From Desulfobacterales bacterium (lineage in GTDB: Bacteria; Desulfobacterota; Desulfobacteria; Desulfobacterales; Desulfosalsimonadaceae): a DNA stretch of 7,789 bases. Both the position numbers and the translations under genes were made by a program. Shown one piece after another: positions 5,743 to 7,789 of the stretch. The notes under the pieces are model-generated. The model ran no database searches. It saw only the letters and a list, made by a program, of their open reading frames with translations, and was not told the DNA's origin. The stretch spans positions 1-7,789 of the forward strand of contig JAOZOL010000026.1 in assembly GCA_029933295.1 (NCBI GenBank), written 5' to 3'. Positions within the stretch are counted from its first letter, which is position 1, and the number at the start of each line of letters is the position of its first letter.

Positions 5743-7772
5743 AAAACAATAAACAAATAAATCAAATCCGAAATATAGGGATTATTGCCCATATCGATGC
5801 CGGAAAGACCACGGTAACGGAACGGATTCTCTATTATACGGGACGATCCCATAAAATCGGCGAAGTCCATAACGGCGAAGCAGTGATGGACTGGATGCCG
5901 GATGAACAGGAACGGGGCATCACGATCACTTCGGCCGTTACCACCTGCAATTGGAAAGATTGCGAAATACAGATTATTGATACCCCCGGCCATGTGGACT
6001 TTACCATCGAGGTGGAGCGTTCATTAAGGGTCCTTGACGGCGCAGTGGGTGTTTTCTGTGCGGTGGGCGGCGTTGAGCCGCAATCTGAAACAGTCTGGCA
6101 TCAGGCGGATAGGTATCTGGTTCCGAAAATCGCTTTTATTAATAAAATGGACCGCATTGGTGCGGATTTTTTCCGCACCGTTGAAATGATGAAAGAGCGA
6201 TTAAATGCCAGACCGCTGCTGATTCAACTGCCGATAGGCCAGGAAGACAGTTTCAAAGGCGTCATTGATCTGTTGAATATGAATCAAATGATCTGGGAGA
6301 CGGATGACCCGAATGTCGATATTATTACCAGTGAGATAAGTGAACAATATTTAGACCAGGCCCTGTCATTTCGGGATAAATTAATTGAACAGATCGCTGA
6401 AGTTGATGATGAGATTATGGAGGCGTATCTGGAAGAAAAAGAAATCTCAACAGAGGATTTGATTTCAGCCATTCGACGGACCGCTCTTGACTTAAAACTG
6501 GTGCCTGTATTGTGCGGGGCGGCATTAAAGAATAAAGGCGTTCAGCCGCTGCTTGATGCGGTTATTAAATTTTTGCCCAGTCCGGTTGAAGTGCCGCCCG
6601 TACAGGGGCATCATCCGGATACGGAAGAAATCCTGAAATATCCTGCAAAAAAAAATGGACCGCTGGTTACCTTGATATTTAAAGTTTCCATGATGGAAGG
6701 CAGAAAATTGTCTTTTGTACGTGTTTACAGCGGGCAGCTCAAGGCCGGTGTTGAGGTTTATAACCCTTCCCGCAAAAAAAAAGAAAAAATTTCCCGTATA
6801 TTAAGAATGCATGCCAATAAGCGTGAACGGATTGATAGCACCGGCCCAGGAAGTATTGTCGGCATCGTCGGGCTTAAAGATTCTTCAACAGGCGAGACGC
6901 TTTGTGACGTCAATATGCCTGTTTTGCTTGAAAAAATGGAATTTCACCGCCCGGTGATTTCAATTTCTGTGGAACCCAAAACCCATAGCGATCAGGATAA
7001 GCTGGATCAGGTGCTTGCAAAATTAATGGCCGAAGATCCGACCCTTCATGTCAAGCAGGATGAAGACACCGGACAGACCATATTGTCCGGCATGGGGGAA
7101 CTTCATCTGGAAATCATAACCAGCCGGATGCAGCGTGAATTTAATACAAACGTAAATGTGGGCAAACCCCAGGTTGTCTACCGTGAGACGCTGGGAAAAG
7201 AATCTTTGGCATCTGCGGTATTTGATAAGGAAATTGCCGGGCAGCGCCATTTCGGAAGCGTTGAATTAATGTTAAAGCCGCTTGCAAGGGGCAGCGGCAG
7301 TCACTTCCGGTCTGAAATTGATCCGGCTGTTATCCCGGACGTGTTCATCCCGGCTGTTGAAAAAGGCATTAAAGATGCCATGGAGTATGGTGACCTGAAA
7401 GGATATCCGGTTGTGGATGTGGAAGCTGTTCTTACCGGCGGGCAATTCAAAGAATCTTTAGGGTCTGACCTGGGATATACCGTCAGTGCATCAATGGCCT
7501 GCCGGGAAGCGCTTAAAAAAGGCGCCCCCTATCTGCTTGAGCCGATTATGGAGGTTGAAGTCTTTGTGCCTGATTCGTTTATGGGGGATGTCATCGGTGA
7601 TTTAAACGCACGGGGGGGAAAAATTGACTCCATTTCATCAAAAGCGGATAGTCAGATTATCGCCGCCAGTGTCCCGCTTTCAAAAATGTTCGGGTACTCA
7701 ACAGCCCTGCGGTCTTCTTCCCAGGGCCGGGGGAATTTTACGATGAAGTTTTCACATTTTGACAAAATATGA
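5739..7772 (+). CDS. fusA: Elongation factor G family translational GTPase (probable paralogue, EF-G2-like)
   Basis: This 677-residue GTPase is of EF-G type, which drives ribosomal translocation and, in some paralogues, ribosome recycling. The G domain has all motifs: AHIDAGKT (17-24), the switch I motif RGITIT (59-64), DTPGH (81-85) with the catalytic His, NKMD (135-138) and a G5-like GAALKNKG (260-267, where SAL is usual). Domain II (about 307-395), domain III with GMGELHLEI (451-459), domain IV (about 478-600) and domain V with EPIMEVEV and GDVIGDLN are intact. It is slightly shorter than housekeeping EF-G (704 residues in E. coli). The domain IV tip loop (565-580) lacks the conserved His of the canonical YHDVDS motif, which suggests a specialised paralogue rather than the housekeeping factor. 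The ATG at 5739 overlaps the GerMN stop as ATGA and has no good ribosome binding site, so translation is probably coupled. No str-operon genes (rpsL, rpsG, tuf) adjoin it, again against the housekeeping copy. The family is certain; paralogue status is inferred. Confidence 0.93.
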   Translation: MKNNKQINQIRNIGIIAHIDAGKTTVTERILYYTGRSHKIGEVHNGEAVMDWMPDEQERGITITSAVTTCNWKDCEIQIIDTPGHVDFTIEVERSLRVLDGAVGVFCAVGGVEPQSETVWHQADRYLVPKIAFINKMDRIGADFFRTVEMMKERLNARPLLIQLPIGQEDSFKGVIDLLNMNQMIWETDDPNVDIITSEISEQYLDQALSFRDKLIEQIAEVDDEIMEAYLEEKEISTEDLISAIRRTALDLKLVPVLCGAALKNKGVQPLLDAVIKFLPSPVEVPPVQGHHPDTEEILKYPAKKNGPLVTLIFKVSMMEGRKLSFVRVYSGQLKAGVEVYNPSRKKKEKISRILRMHANKRERIDSTGPGSIVGIVGLKDSSTGETLCDVNMPVLLEKMEFHRPVISISVEPKTHSDQDKLDQVLAKLMAEDPTLHVKQDEDTGQTILSGMGELHLEIITSRMQREFNTNVNVGKPQVVYRETLGKESLASAVFDKEIAGQRHFGSVELMLKPLARGSGSHFRSEIDPAVIPDVFIPAVEKGIKDAMEYGDLKGYPVVDVEAVLTGGQFKESLGSDLGYTVSASMACREALKKGAPYLLEPIMEVEVFVPDSFMGDVIGDLNARGGKIDSISSKADSQIIAASVPLSKMFGYSTALRSSSQGRGNFTMKFSHFDKI

Positions 7773-7789
7773 TGGGGAAAGGTGAAAGG

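Noticed and set aside
1..7789. CRISPR arrays, tRNA or rRNA genes, insertion sequences, phage attachment sites
   Set aside because: I saw no regularly spaced repeats, cloverleaf-like sequence, transposase motifs or terminal inverted repeats; the window is well filled by ordinary genes.

Overview
The window (about 7.8 kb, moderately AT-rich) looks like the chromosome of a strictly anaerobic bacterium, most likely a sulfate-reducing deltaproteobacterium (Desulfobacterota, Desulfobacterales-like). That assignment is inferred from the company of genes: a MetV/MetF-type methylenetetrahydrofolate reductase of the Wood-Ljungdahl pathway next to two HdrA/QmoA/QmoB-type iron-sulfur flavoproteins, plus an elongation factor G paralogue. 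No 16S rRNA, Dsr or Apr gene is present to confirm it.

Layout. Bases 1-80 may hold the last codons of a plus-strand gene entering from the left. Bases 71-108 hold a clear intrinsic terminator. From 4828 down to 146 four minus-strand genes form one apparent operon, in transcription order: metV (4828-4154), metF (4056-3133), a QmoA/HdrA-like flavoprotein (3048-1813) and a QmoB-like flavoprotein with a C-terminal MvhD domain (1816-146). The last two overlap by ATGA, and the terminator closes the unit. A 314-bp divergent intergenic region (4829-5142) follows. It carries a near-consensus sigma-70 promoter reading rightward and, less certainly, a leftward promoter for metV. The rightward unit encodes a membrane-anchored or exported GerMN-domain protein (5143-5742) and an EF-G family GTPase (5739-7772), again joined by an ATGA overlap.

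How the genes work together. MetF and MetV together should interconvert methylene- and methyl-tetrahydrofolate in the methyl branch of the Wood-Ljungdahl pathway, used oxidatively in acetate/organic oxidisers or reductively in autotrophs. The two downstream proteins carry FAD folds, several [4Fe-4S] motifs and an MvhD-type electron-delivery domain, so the operon reads as a dedicated electron-transfer complex for methylene-THF reductase. It differs from the Moorella-type metVF-hdrCBA-mvhD arrangement: there is no HdrB, HdrC, QmoC, hydrogenase or Rnf gene in the window, and the QmoB-like subunit has lost several HdrA and MvhD cysteines. The redox partner cannot be told from this sequence. The GerMN/EF-G unit has no evident metabolic link to the left operon.
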